From NCBI RefSeq assembly GCF_019431355.1, contig NZ_CP080269.1, positions 2,108,001 to 2,172,000 on the forward strand: a DNA stretch of 64,000 bases, read 5' to 3'. The translations under genes and the position numbers were made by a program. The notes below the pieces were generated by a model. The model saw nothing but the letters and a program-made list of their open reading frames with translations, made no database searches and was not told where the DNA came from. This document shows, piece by piece, positions 15,612 to 24,134 of this stretch (positions are counted from its first letter, which is position 1; every line of letters begins with the position of its first letter). This stretch comes from Paenibacillus sp. R14(2021) (GTDB lineage Bacteria; Bacillota; Bacilli; Paenibacillales; Paenibacillaceae).

Positions 15612-16295
15612 ATGGACACGACCAATGAATCGCAAAACTGCCGCTATACCGACGACTCCATCAAATCCAAGTACGTGGCAAAGCTGCTTCATCCGGTTAA
15701 ATTAAGCGGCTTTCAGGGACTTCGCATGGACGACATCGCGAAGACGATGGACATTTCAAAAGCAACGCTTTATAAATATTTCACCTCTCGCGACGAGATT
15801 ATCGAGCATTTGGCTCGGATTTTCATGACGTATATTGTCGGCACCGAAGGAACGCTCGGCACAGGAAGCAGCGATGCGATCATCCAGGGCTTCAAAACCT
15901 CCTTCATCCAAACGCTGTTGATCGCAAATTACGGAACCGAGATCTTATTTCACGATTTCCGCGAAGTTTATCCACAGCTGATGGCAGACATCGATTCGGC
16001 GATCAGCCAACGGAACGAGCGGCTGCGTGTTTTCTACGAACGGGGCATGGAAGAAGGATATTTGCATCTTACTAATGCGACGCTCATTGTCCTGCAGGAT
16101 GAACTGCTGTTCCGCAACCTGCTCGATCCTCACTATTTGATGAAAAATAACCTGACGCTTCGAAACGCAATCGGAGATTATTATCAAATCAAGAAGCTTC
16201 AGCTGTTTAAGCCGGATATCCACGCCCAATTCGACGATACAGGCATGGCCGAGCGGATCGAGCAGCTGGTTCGTAAAGTCTCCTATGGCGTCTAA
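15612..16295 (+). CDS. TetR family transcriptional regulator
   Basis: Protein of 227 residues. The N-terminal HTH reads RMDDIAKTMDISKATLYKYF, then TSRDEIIEHLAR. The C-terminal ligand domain is not specific enough to predict an inducer. Probable repressor of the divergent MFS exporter. The start is uncertain: an in-frame GTG at 15600 touches the AGAGAG element, whereas the ATG at 15612 is 13 bases from it. A plausible -10 TATACT lies upstream near 15575. Confidence 0.83.
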   Translation: MDTTNESQNCRYTDDSIKSKYVAKLLHPVKLSGFQGLRMDDIAKTMDISKATLYKYFTSRDEIIEHLARIFMTYIVGTEGTLGTGSSDAIIQGFKTSFIQTLLIANYGTEILFHDFREVYPQLMADIDSAISQRNERLRVFYERGMEEGYLHLTNATLIVLQDELLFRNLLDPHYLMKNNLTLRNAIGDYYQIKKLQLFKPDIHAQFDDTGMAERIEQLVRKVSYGV

Positions 16296-16298
16296 TAA

Positions 16299-16352
16299 AA
16301 ACAAAGGTCCGCTGGACATGCTGCCTTACGCATGTAGCGGACCTTTGTTTTA
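16299..16352. terminator. Bidirectional terminator
   Basis: Long stem AAAACAAAGGTCCGCT / AGCGGACCTTTGTTTT between the convergent TetR gene (ends 16295) and slipin-like gene (ends 16354). Confidence 0.9.
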
Positions 16353-16353
16353 T

Positions 16354-17469
16354 CTATGTGCGATCCTGTCCGGATTTCAGCAGCAGGCTCATATGCTCGA
16401 GCAGCCCTCCTCCTCCGCCCATCAACGAAACCGTACCGATCTTCTCGCACATCTTCTCTAAGTATTCAAGCTCCTTTAGGCGGAACAGCGTTCCATTCTC
16501 CTCCATTAGCTTCGCCGTGTTTAACAGGCTGCGTGTCGAGGCCGTCTCTTCCCTTCTTGTGATGAGATTCGCTTGCGCCTTCTTCTCCGCAAGCAGCACC
16601 GTGTTCAGAATGTCCTTCACGTCTCCCGGCAAAATGACGTCCTTCACGCCCGCAGAGCTGAAAGTCACGCCAAACTCCGCTTCCTTCTCGCGAAGCCGAT
16701 TCAATACGTAGTCGCCGACCTCCCGTTTCACGCGCAGCAGCTCATCGAGCTTCATCGTCCCGACATACTCCCTTAAGATCAGCTGCAGCAAAATATAGAG
16801 CTGGTCTTTCATCTGGGCAATCGTGATCGTCTGCAGCGGATTCGTCACCTGATACTGGCAGACAAAATTAAGACGCAGCGGTATTTTATCCTCCGTCAGC
16901 ATTTCTTGACCTGTCATGTCGAGCTGCTGCCTCCGCATGTCGATGGTCTTCACGACGACAGCTGATGGGCCGCGCCAGAAGTAATAACGTCCTGGCTGGA
17001 GCTGCCGCTGAAGCTCATGATTAAAATACAATAACCCGATTTCCTGCTCGCCAACGTCGCAGATCTGAACATGCGTGCCAAGCTTCGGAATGATAGAACG
17101 GTCAAGTGACGCTGACAATTCCGGCTCGCGTACATCCGCGCGCACGAATTCTTGCTTCGCGAAGACAGTCCAGAACGCGTATTTTCCGGGCTTGAGGAAC
17201 CCGGCATATTTGCCATCCTCGTACCAGAGCACATACTCGTAGTCCCGCACATCGATAACCGCCAGCTCCCGCAGCAGCGCCTGATCTTGCAGAAAAATAT
17301 GCAGGTCCTTCCCCTGCACGGCAAATGGCTTGGTAACATTCAGTACCTCTACTTTATCGACCGAGAAAGACGACAATCGGTACGTACCCGGCTGTAAGCA
17401 TCGGATATAGCTCCCTCGGCGGAAAAGCATACCGCGCTGATCGTTCTGAATCGTTATTTTCTTAAACAT
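16354..17469 (-). CDS. SPFH/band-7 (slipin-like) protein with three N-terminal LxPGxY repeats
   Basis: Protein of 371 residues. The SPFH core (about residues 165-300) contains LTEDKIPLRLNFVCQYQVTN, IAQMKDQLYILLQLILREYV and the helix LLAEKKAQANLITRREETAS, typical of slipins. There is no N-terminal transmembrane hairpin. Instead residues 1-165 hold three repeats spaced about 66 residues apart, each ending in LQPGTYRL, LKPGKYAFW or LQPGRYYFW. The ATG at 17469 has AGGAGG 9 bases upstream; the in-frame TTG at 17478 is part of that spacing. SPFH proteins build membrane-associated rings. A structured tRNA-like RNA lies immediately upstream on the same strand, with no terminator between. Confidence 0.85.
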   Translation of the reverse strand: MFKKITIQNDQRGMLFRRGSYIRCLQPGTYRLSSFSVDKVEVLNVTKPFAVQGKDLHIFLQDQALLRELAVIDVRDYEYVLWYEDGKYAGFLKPGKYAFWTVFAKQEFVRADVREPELSASLDRSIIPKLGTHVQICDVGEQEIGLLYFNHELQRQLQPGRYYFWRGPSAVVVKTIDMRRQQLDMTGQEMLTEDKIPLRLNFVCQYQVTNPLQTITIAQMKDQLYILLQLILREYVGTMKLDELLRVKREVGDYVLNRLREKEAEFGVTFSSAGVKDVILPGDVKDILNTVLLAEKKAQANLITRREETASTRSLLNTAKLMEENGTLFRLKELEYLEKMCEKIGTVSLMGGGGGLLEHMSLLLKSGQDRT

Positions 17470-17499
17470 GTATATCAACCTCCTAAAGAAGATAAATGA

Positions 17500-17940
17500 C
17501 GCTGCAAGTCTGCGCGGAACCCCGCGGGCTGCGAACGGAGCTGCGCTTCAGGCGGGATGGCCTCGTTTGGGCGGCAAGCGGTCAAGTGCCGAATGCGCGC
17601 TTGTCATGCAAGCGGGCTTTCTGGCATGAATCCTGCTGCAGCTCCTTACGAAGCTCGGCCGGCCGGTATCTGCCCAGCTGCAAAGCTCTTGCCCGGTGCC
17701 CGGAAGACAGGCTGGGTGCTTCGTGCAGACTCGCGTTTAATTGTTTGGTGCTCGATCCAATGTCGAGTGCTCTACCATGAGCGGGTCGCAGTGAAGGCGA
17801 CGGGATTCGAACCCTGATAAGGAGCTGCAGGGAACCCGAACTGACAGTACACCGGGACACAGCGTGCCCGAAGCTGCGGGATGATCGACATCCCTGCTTG
17901 CGTAAGCCGGCATTCCAACTGGAGCTTCTTCATTATTGCG
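17500..17940 (-). ncRNA. Structured RNA with a permuted, capped tRNA-like module (YrlA-like candidate)
   Basis: Minus-strand RNA between the terminator of the GGDEF gene and the slipin gene. Its core gives, in order: a T-arm GGG-TTCGAAT-CCC (17802-17814), a capped acceptor-like stem GTCGC-CTTCACT-GCGAC (17785-17801), two linker bases, a D-arm GCTC-ATGGTA-GAGC (17769-17782), one linker base, and an anticodon-like arm of 5 bp with loop CATTGGA (17751-17767). A 13-bp helix closes the module (17818-17830 with 17636-17648) and a 7-bp helix (17718-17724 with 17648-17654) stacks beside it. Upstream hairpins include GGGATG-TCGAT-CATCCC. This order, with the tRNA ends joined by a loop, matches the tRNA-mimic module described for bacterial Y RNAs. 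The ends of the RNA are approximate and no promoter is evident. Confidence 0.65.
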
Positions 17941-17987
17941 GAAAAGCCGGAAAGCGAACATGGCGTAAGTATTACAACCGCAGCAAT

Positions 17988-18036
17988 AAAATAAGCCGCG
18001 CAAGCGTCAGTATCTAAACCGATCGCTTGCGCGGCA
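17988..18036 (-). terminator. Rho-independent terminator after the GGDEF gene
   Basis: Minus-strand stem GCCGCGCAAGCG / CGCTTGCGCGGC followed by TTATTTTATT. Confidence 0.9.
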
Positions 18037-18047
18037 CGCGCTAAACC

Positions 18048-21000
18048 TTATGATCCCGATAATTCCGTTAATTCCAATATCCCTTCGCCGCTGTGGACCG
18101 CGACCGTATTGCGCGTCCGCTTTGCCTGATACAGCATGATGTCGGCGGCAGACACAAGCGCTTCTTCGCTGACTTCTGGCTCCGGAATAACCGATGCGAC
18201 GCCAAAGCTGACCGTCAAATACGAGCTGACTTTAGACTTGCTGTGAGGGATGCACTTGTTCTCGACTCCGGCTCGTATGGCTTCCCCAAGCGCAGCTGCT
18301 TCCAGAAGCGTCGTATTCGGCAGCACGATGCCGAATTCCTCGCCGCCGTAACGGGCGACGAACCCCTCCGGATCCACCAAGGAGGACCGCGCGTACGCAG
18401 CGACTGATTTCAAGGCTGTATCGCCTCTAAGATGACCGTAGCTGTCGTTATAGGACTTAAAGTAATCGATATCGAACATGATCAGCGATAACGGCTGCTG
18501 CTTATGCGCATGGAGCTGCCAATACTCGTGCAGCTGCTCGTTGAAGTATCTTCGATTGAAGACGCCTGTCAGTCCATCCAGCGAGGACAGCTTCATCAGC
18601 TCATTGTTGGCTGCTTTAAGCTCGTTCTGAATCGCAATCCGGCTCGTAATATCCGACAACGAGATGAGCACGCTTCGCATCCTGCCTTCGCGATCGAAGG
18701 TCGGCGAGCAATTGCACGAGATCATGACGCGGGTGCCGTTCGGACGCTTGACGATGAATTCCGAATTCGATACCCGGTCCCGCGTTCGAATCGCAATCGT
18801 AACGGGATAATCCTCGGCTTGCATGCGCTTCCCGTCAAAATCATAAATCTCCCATGCGGCATCGTCATAAGGCCGGTTCTCAATATCCCCTTTATTCATC
18901 CCGAATATCTCTTCGGCCATCCGATTCGCCATGGAGATCATGCCGTTCTCTTCAACGACGACGATTCCGTTCGGTACCGTCTCGATGATCGTGCTCAGCC
19001 TGGATTGGCTCATGGCAGCCAAGTATTCCAGCTCCTTGCGCACCGTTACATTTTGCAAATAGACCGATAGACCGTCTTTGGACGGATAGATATGCACTTC
19101 ATACCAGGCGTTCAGATGCGGCATATACTCTTCCGTAGATATCGGGACCTGTTCCTTCACGGCCCTGCGGAAACAAGCATGCATATGGCTATTCAGCATA
19201 CTCGGATAAACCTCCGCCAGCGCCCTGCCCATGATTTGCGGTCTTTCCCTGCCGAGAATGACTTCCGCTTCGCTGTTGACGTACGTAAACAGCCAGTCGT
19301 TATCAAGCGCCATGAAGGCATCCGTAATGCTTTCCAAGATATTCGCGATTCGCTCCTGGGATTCCCGGTATGCCTCCTCTGCCGCCTTCAGCTGCGTAAT
19401 GTCGCGGCTGACAGAGACAACACCTTTGACGACACCTCCGTTATTCCGAAGCGTCGAGTATGAGGTTTGATGATAATACGCAGCGCCTGTCGGCGATTGG
19501 ATCGACCAATCAAGCACCGTGTTCTTGCCTTCCAATGCTATGCGCTGCGCGTTCTCGTGCATGCGGGCATTGACGGGATTGAGCAGTTGGTGAATCGTCT
19601 TGCCGGAATAGAGCTCCTGCGATTCGTTGAGAAACCCGTCCATAGCTCTGCCGTACACGCCCATCAGCTTCAAATCGGAATCGAACGTGGATACGACCTC
19701 ATCCATGGAGCCGACGAGCAGCCGAAACCGTTCTTCGTTATCGATAAGCGATTGTTCGATTTGACGCTGCTCCGTGATATCGATACCGATACTGATAATA
19801 TGTTTGATTCCGCCGCTTGCTTCCAGATGAATCGAGTTGTTCCAAGCGATGAGACGAAGCTCGCCGGACCGCGTGCGCCAGTGGTTCTCGTTGCGGTAAC
19901 TGCCCCCAGCCTCAAGCAGGTCTTGAAAGTGCCCGCTCACGCTCTGCACTTCTTCTTCCGGGATGAGAAAGTTGTAGATCGAAGCATGCTGCAGCTCATC
20001 GAAGGTGTAGCCGGTGACAAGCTCGCAGCTGCGATTAAACTGCAGGATGCCCCCGTCCTTATCGAGCACCACGATCAGGGAAGCAGCCGTATCAATAATA
20101 GAAGCGGCAAAATTCCGTTCTTTGCTCAGCGCTTCGGTATGCTCCATGATCGTGTCCGCCATGGAATTGAACAGCCGGCACAGCTGCTGAAATTCCAATG
20201 TGGAGGACATCAGGGTGCGCTGATCGATCCGGTAATGATAACCGCCGTCCTTGATCATACGAACCCCCGTCAGAAGCTGATGCAGCGCGTGCGAGATCCG
20301 TTTCGAGATGCGTAGCATCAAGAGGATCGCTGCCAGCACCGACAGCAGAGTGAACAAACCCGCGTATTTCAACTCGGTGTACAGCGATGCCAGAACATCC
20401 TGCCGGGCAGCTTCGCCGATAAGGAGCCAATTGCCGTTGTTCGCCCATCGATAGCCGCCGTACACAGTCACGCCGGCGTAGTTGACATAGGCATCCGTAG
20501 ATATGGAGCCGGCTGCCGCGCGTTCAAGAAGCCACGGCTTCACCTTAGCCGGCTGCGCTGTCCCGCTTCCCGCACCAGTAATCAATTGGCCGTCCTTACT
20601 GACCAGGTAGGTCTGACCATCCTCGCCGTACGAGAACTGCTGCATGAACCGCTCGATGGTCGTCAGCTCCACCGTGCCCATCACGATTCCGCCGAATGAG
20701 TGATCTTCGTTCTCGATCGGCGTAGAGAAGACGATGATACGCTTGCCGTCGACGCGCGAGAAAAGCACATCGGATACGGATTCCTTCCCTTGCTGCGCTG
20801 CGCGGAAATAAGGGCGGTCCTGTATGGAAATGCCAATTTCATTGAAGCCGTTCTTGCCGATGACGTTGACCGATCGAAACTCGCTGTGATTGCGCTTAGC
20901 CAGTGCGATGATTTGCTCTAATTTCGCTTGCTGCCCATGCTTCGTCTCTGGCAGATTCGCAAGCAGCCGAATGTCGGACATGCGATCACTCATCCATTTA

Positions 21001-21200
21001 TCTATAAACTGCTGCTGCAGCACAAGCGTTTGCGCCAATTGCCGGTGGATATTCTTCTCCTGATGATTCAATTCAATATAAGAGAACATCGCCGTACATG
21101 CCGCCCCGACAATGAGCACGATAACGAATCCGAGCGTGCGCAGCTTGTTATTTAAAGTCCTTGCCTTGCCAAATATGAATGGAATCGAGTTGATTTGCAT
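18048..21200 (-). CDS. Membrane sensor diguanylate cyclase (Cache-HAMP-PAS x4-GGDEF)
   Basis: Protein of 1050 residues. An N-terminal helix (about 20-42), an extracellular dCache sensor (about 45-280, with DRPYFRAAQQGKESVSDVLF), a second helix (about 285-300) and HAMP precede four PAS domains between residues 365 and 870. The C-terminal GGDEF domain has SSLDGLTGVFNRRYF, FDIDYFKSYND, GHLRGDTAL and ARYGGEEF, so the active site is intact for making c-di-GMP. The inhibitory I-site RxxD is replaced by DPEG. No EAL or HD-GYP domain is fused. AGGGAG lies just before the ATG. Monocistronic. Confidence 0.92.
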   Translation of the reverse strand: MQINSIPFIFGKARTLNNKLRTLGFVIVLIVGAACTAMFSYIELNHQEKNIHRQLAQTLVLQQQFIDKWMSDRMSDIRLLANLPETKHGQQAKLEQIIALAKRNHSEFRSVNVIGKNGFNEIGISIQDRPYFRAAQQGKESVSDVLFSRVDGKRIIVFSTPIENEDHSFGGIVMGTVELTTIERFMQQFSYGEDGQTYLVSKDGQLITGAGSGTAQPAKVKPWLLERAAAGSISTDAYVNYAGVTVYGGYRWANNGNWLLIGEAARQDVLASLYTELKYAGLFTLLSVLAAILLMLRISKRISHALHQLLTGVRMIKDGGYHYRIDQRTLMSSTLEFQQLCRLFNSMADTIMEHTEALSKERNFAASIIDTAASLIVVLDKDGGILQFNRSCELVTGYTFDELQHASIYNFLIPEEEVQSVSGHFQDLLEAGGSYRNENHWRTRSGELRLIAWNNSIHLEASGGIKHIISIGIDITEQRQIEQSLIDNEERFRLLVGSMDEVVSTFDSDLKLMGVYGRAMDGFLNESQELYSGKTIHQLLNPVNARMHENAQRIALEGKNTVLDWSIQSPTGAAYYHQTSYSTLRNNGGVVKGVVSVSRDITQLKAAEEAYRESQERIANILESITDAFMALDNDWLFTYVNSEAEVILGRERPQIMGRALAEVYPSMLNSHMHACFRRAVKEQVPISTEEYMPHLNAWYEVHIYPSKDGLSVYLQNVTVRKELEYLAAMSQSRLSTIIETVPNGIVVVEENGMISMANRMAEEIFGMNKGDIENRPYDDAAWEIYDFDGKRMQAEDYPVTIAIRTRDRVSNSEFIVKRPNGTRVMISCNCSPTFDREGRMRSVLISLSDITSRIAIQNELKAANNELMKLSSLDGLTGVFNRRYFNEQLHEYWQLHAHKQQPLSLIMFDIDYFKSYNDSYGHLRGDTALKSVAAYARSSLVDPEGFVARYGGEEFGIVLPNTTLLEAAALGEAIRAGVENKCIPHSKSKVSSYLTVSFGVASVIPEPEVSEEALVSAADIMLYQAKRTRNTVAVHSGEGILELTELSGS

Positions 21201-21342
21201 TCACTCCCTGATTTGCAGCTCCTGTAAAGGAGTTTTATCCCTTGCCAATTCGACAAAAACCCTCATTTTCCTTCATAAAAAGGCTATATTTGTCGTTTAT
21301 TGCGGTTTACTATTCGCACCGAACTCGTTCGGATGCCTAAAC

Positions 21343-21372
21343 AGCAAAAAAGCCCGTGCATGCAGCGGGCTT
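21343..21372 (-). terminator. Rho-independent terminator
   Basis: Minus-strand stem GAAGCCCGCTG / CACGGGCTTTTTT after the phospholipase-D-like gene. Confidence 0.85.
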
Positions 21373-21400
21373 CCTTCGCTTCCATTTCAAGCTTCCGTAC

Positions 21401-22210
21401 TCATCTCTCGCAGGCGATTCCGTCTCCGTCTCCGTCCATCTTGGCGTTATAGCCTGGGTCACCCTTGCGGAGCGGCGCTTTCCCTGCGGCCTTCGCCTCT
21501 GCGCAGCTCCTGTAGATCACCTTCGAGCCGGATGCACCAGACGTGCTGGATTTGACGGATGCGTCCGGCAAATCCGCACCTTCCTCGGGCGCAGCTTTGT
21601 CTCCCTCGTTCGCGGCGTTCACCTCAACTGCGTCCTCGGCGATAATCGGCGTGATGGCCTCGAACGCAGCCGTATCGTCCCACATCGCTTGAAATTGTTT
21701 TTCGAACGATGCGGCTATATCGCTGTTATGCAGCAACATGAGCACCTCGTCGTTGTCCGTGCTCGCAGCCTTGGAATAATTAAACGAGCCGGTCGTGGCC
21801 GTCTTCCCGTCCGCGATCGTTATTTTGAGATGCATCAATCCGCTGTGCTTGTTTATCTTGAGCGGAACACCTGCGCTGCCCAGCAGCTTGAGCGCTTCCT
21901 TCTGGCTCTTGCCTCTCGCTTGAATACGGTCCGTAATGATCCGGACCGAGACACCCCGCTTCTTGGCCTGTTTAATGGCATCCACGATATCCGGCTTCGT
22001 CAAACTGTATATCGCGATATCCAGCGTGTCCGCTGCGCCGTCGATGACCCCGATCAACAGCTGATCCGGTTGCTGTTCCGCCTGGGTGAATGCCCATTCC
22101 ACCTCAGAGTTGTCCACCTTGGACGTGGAGGCCGTGGTAGAAGTGTGAGTGGAACAGCCCGCGACGAACAGGGCTAACGCTGCCGGAAGTACGTATCGGA
22201 TGAATTTCAT
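21401..22210 (-). CDS. Phospholipase-D-like nuclease lipoprotein with C-terminal Excalibur domain
   Basis: Protein of 269 residues. A lipoprotein signal ends in the lipobox LFVAGC. The PLD-like domain follows with one HKD motif, HLKITIADGKTATTGSFNYS (His near 126). An acidic Ala/Glu linker leads to a C-terminal Excalibur calcium-binding module: YRSCAEAKAAGKAPL and DGDGDGIACE with two Cys. Single-HKD proteins of this kind are often nucleases (Nuc-like) that dimerise; here the enzyme would be tethered outside the membrane and could process extracellular DNA. The role is inferred from domains only. Confidence 0.85.
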   Translation of the reverse strand: MKFIRYVLPAALALFVAGCSTHTSTTASTSKVDNSEVEWAFTQAEQQPDQLLIGVIDGAADTLDIAIYSLTKPDIVDAIKQAKKRGVSVRIITDRIQARGKSQKEALKLLGSAGVPLKINKHSGLMHLKITIADGKTATTGSFNYSKAASTDNDEVLMLLHNSDIAASFEKQFQAMWDDTAAFEAITPIIAEDAVEVNAANEGDKAAPEEGADLPDASVKSSTSGASGSKVIYRSCAEAKAAGKAPLRKGDPGYNAKMDGDGDGIACER

Positions 22211-22273
22211 GCTGCAGCCCCCTTGCTTGCGTTTTCCCTTAGTTTACCACGAATGGGGGCAGGAACATAAACG

Positions 22274-22314
22274 CAGAAAAACCCCTGCAAACGGAGCAAC
22301 CGTCTGCAGGGGCT
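22274..22314 (-). terminator. Rho-independent terminator
   Basis: Minus-strand stem CCCCTGCAGACGG / CCGTTTGCAGGGG followed by T5. Positioned to end transcription from the VOC gene. Confidence 0.75.
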
Positions 22315-22378
22315 TGATATTGCCTGCTATTACGCCTTGATGCGCTCTTTGTTTAGCAGCAGACAACTCAATCGGCGA

Positions 22379-22795
22379 TTAGCCTTGATTCACTGCGCTG
22401 TCGTCCATGTAAAGAACTTCCCATAGATGCCCGTCGATATCTTGAAAGCTCCAAGCGTACATGAAGCCATGATCAATTGGATCATTGGAGATTTTACCGC
22501 CGTTCGAAAGCGCCTTATAGACGATTTCATCCACGCTTTCTTTGCTTGCTGCGGATAAGGCCAAAATAACTTCCGTGCTTGCAGCCGCGTCGGCTACCGG
22601 TTTCTTCGTAAACGTGCGGAAATAGTCTTCGGACAGCAGCATCACGTAGATATGCTCGCTGATCACCATGCAGGCCGCATTCGCGTCGGTAAATTGGTCG
22701 TTAAATCCAAAACCGACAGAATTGAAAAATGCGACAGACTTGCTCAAATCTTTTACGGGTAAATTGACGAATATTTTGCCAGATGTAACTCCCAT
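22379..22795 (-). CDS. VOC family (glyoxalase/bleomycin-resistance fold) protein
   Basis: Protein of 138 residues with the paired beta-alpha-beta-beta-beta VOC fold: KIFVNLPVKDLSKSVAFFNS at the N-terminus and DIDGHLWEVLYMD at the C-terminus, carrying the usual conserved Glu. The PhnB/YaeR-like subgroup is likely; the reaction cannot be predicted. GAGGTG lies 9 bases before the ATG. Confidence 0.85.
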   Translation of the reverse strand: MGVTSGKIFVNLPVKDLSKSVAFFNSVGFGFNDQFTDANAACMVISEHIYVMLLSEDYFRTFTKKPVADAAASTEVILALSAASKESVDEIVYKALSNGGKISNDPIDHGFMYAWSFQDIDGHLWEVLYMDDSAVNQG

Positions 22796-22853
22796 TATCG
22801 ATCACCTCTTCGTCAGAATAGAGGATGAGCCCCCTTCATGTCAAATTTCGCGA

Positions 22854-24071
22854 CTATTGGGCGACGCTGGAAGCGGATGCGGTTTCTTTGTCCGGCAAAT
22901 CGGCGCTGTGCTTCTTGAGCACCGATAACACAATGAGACCGATGCAGACGGCGCCGATCACCGCAAGCGTCCAAGCCGGCGCACTCAAATTGCGATAGCC
23001 GCTGAAATAGAACAGGTCGCGCAAGCCTTCGACCGAGAATCGCATCGGAAGCCACGAGTACAGGAAATGATGGCTGAACTGCGGAAGCATCTGCGGCGGA
23101 ATCGATAATATCGGTGCACCGAAGAAGAAGACGAGCACGATAAGCGGTACGCCAGCGAAGCCGATCCAGCTGACAAGGGTCGTTTGGATCAGGAAGAACA
23201 CGAATCCGGCAAAGAACAGGAACCAACCGATATCCGAATAATCCGGTATGTAGAGCCCTATCCATTTGCCTGAAATATAGACCACGCTGAGTGAAGCAAC
23301 GCCTGTCGCTACCGCGCCCATCGCGATTTGAGAGAGACGGATTTCGAGCCGATGCATGCGCAGCCCGTGCTGCGTCGCTTTTCCAGCTGCAATGAAGAGC
23401 ATCATCGTCGCCACCATCGCGCCAAACCAGATCAGCTGCGTCAGAACGACCGGTGCGTTGCCGTTCGCGCTGTCCGTGCCTACTGCATTCACGTTACGGC
23501 TGTCTACCATCACCGGCAGCGCCAGTGCCTTCGTCTGATTGACCGTTAACGTGCCCCCGTGTCCGCTTGCGAAATTCAGGATCTGATTGCGGATCTGCGA
23601 GTTGACCCCGCTCATAATTTGCGTCATGACTTGATTCGTGATGGTCGAACCGTTGTAATTCATCCCTTGATTGATGAACAGCGTCACCTTCGCGGGCTCC
23701 GGGTTCGGCGACAGCAAGCTTGTCAGCTTCCGAGAGAAATCTGCCGGAATTAGCAGCGCTGCATAGGCTGCCTCATTATTCATGGCCGCAATGGCATCCT
23801 CCTCCGATTTAGCCTCATTCCAGAGAAGCGGCGATTGAACGCCGTTCGGGCCTTCGGCAGCCGTTATTTTATCGCTGATTAATTTACCGAAATTCATCTC
23901 TTGCCCGTCCGGCGTATTCGCGCCGCTGTCCAGCTGCACGAGAATGACCGGCAGATCCTTGGGCACAGGATTCACGGATGATCCAAGCTGCGCCCAACCG
24001 AGAACCAGGATGACGACAAAAACGATGATGAGCGTCAAAAACGGATGTCGCTGCCTGAAAAAATGAAACAT
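22854..24071 (-). CDS. ABC-2 type / YhgE-Pip-like membrane permease
   Basis: Protein of 405 residues. One N-terminal helix (about 10-30) is followed by a ~190-residue extracytoplasmic region (DLPVILVQLDSGANTP, MNNEAAYAALLIPADFSRKL). Five C-terminal helices follow (LIWFGAMVATMMLFIAAG through LAVIGAVCIGLIVLSVL). This arrangement is that of YhgE/Pip and ABC-2 permeases of the DrrB/YhaP type. No ATPase gene is adjacent. It lies 63 bases after a TetR gene on the same strand, so it is probably the regulated target and may export a toxic or lipid-like compound. Confidence 0.8.
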   Translation of the reverse strand: MFHFFRQRHPFLTLIIVFVVILVLGWAQLGSSVNPVPKDLPVILVQLDSGANTPDGQEMNFGKLISDKITAAEGPNGVQSPLLWNEAKSEEDAIAAMNNEAAYAALLIPADFSRKLTSLLSPNPEPAKVTLFINQGMNYNGSTITNQVMTQIMSGVNSQIRNQILNFASGHGGTLTVNQTKALALPVMVDSRNVNAVGTDSANGNAPVVLTQLIWFGAMVATMMLFIAAGKATQHGLRMHRLEIRLSQIAMGAVATGVASLSVVYISGKWIGLYIPDYSDIGWFLFFAGFVFFLIQTTLVSWIGFAGVPLIVLVFFFGAPILSIPPQMLPQFSHHFLYSWLPMRFSVEGLRDLFYFSGYRNLSAPAWTLAVIGAVCIGLIVLSVLKKHSADLPDKETASASSVAQ

Positions 24072-24134
24072 GAAATTTACACTTCCTTCATTTAATTAAT
24101 TCAACGTTTGGTGAATGAAATGGATAAAAAGAAA

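Noticed and set aside
17751-17814. A conventional tRNA gene
   Set aside because: The arms are in permuted order, the acceptor stem is closed by a loop, the anticodon-like loop lacks U at position 33 and there is no CCA end.
17496-18003. Several open frames of 80-95 codons on both strands between the slipin and GGDEF genes
   Set aside because: They lack ribosome sites, overlap each other and coincide with the structured RNA; tRNA-like sequence commonly gives such false frames.
21200-21260. c-di-GMP riboswitch ahead of the GGDEF gene
   Set aside because: There is a small CTCCTTTACAGGAG palindrome but none of the conserved GEMM sequence.
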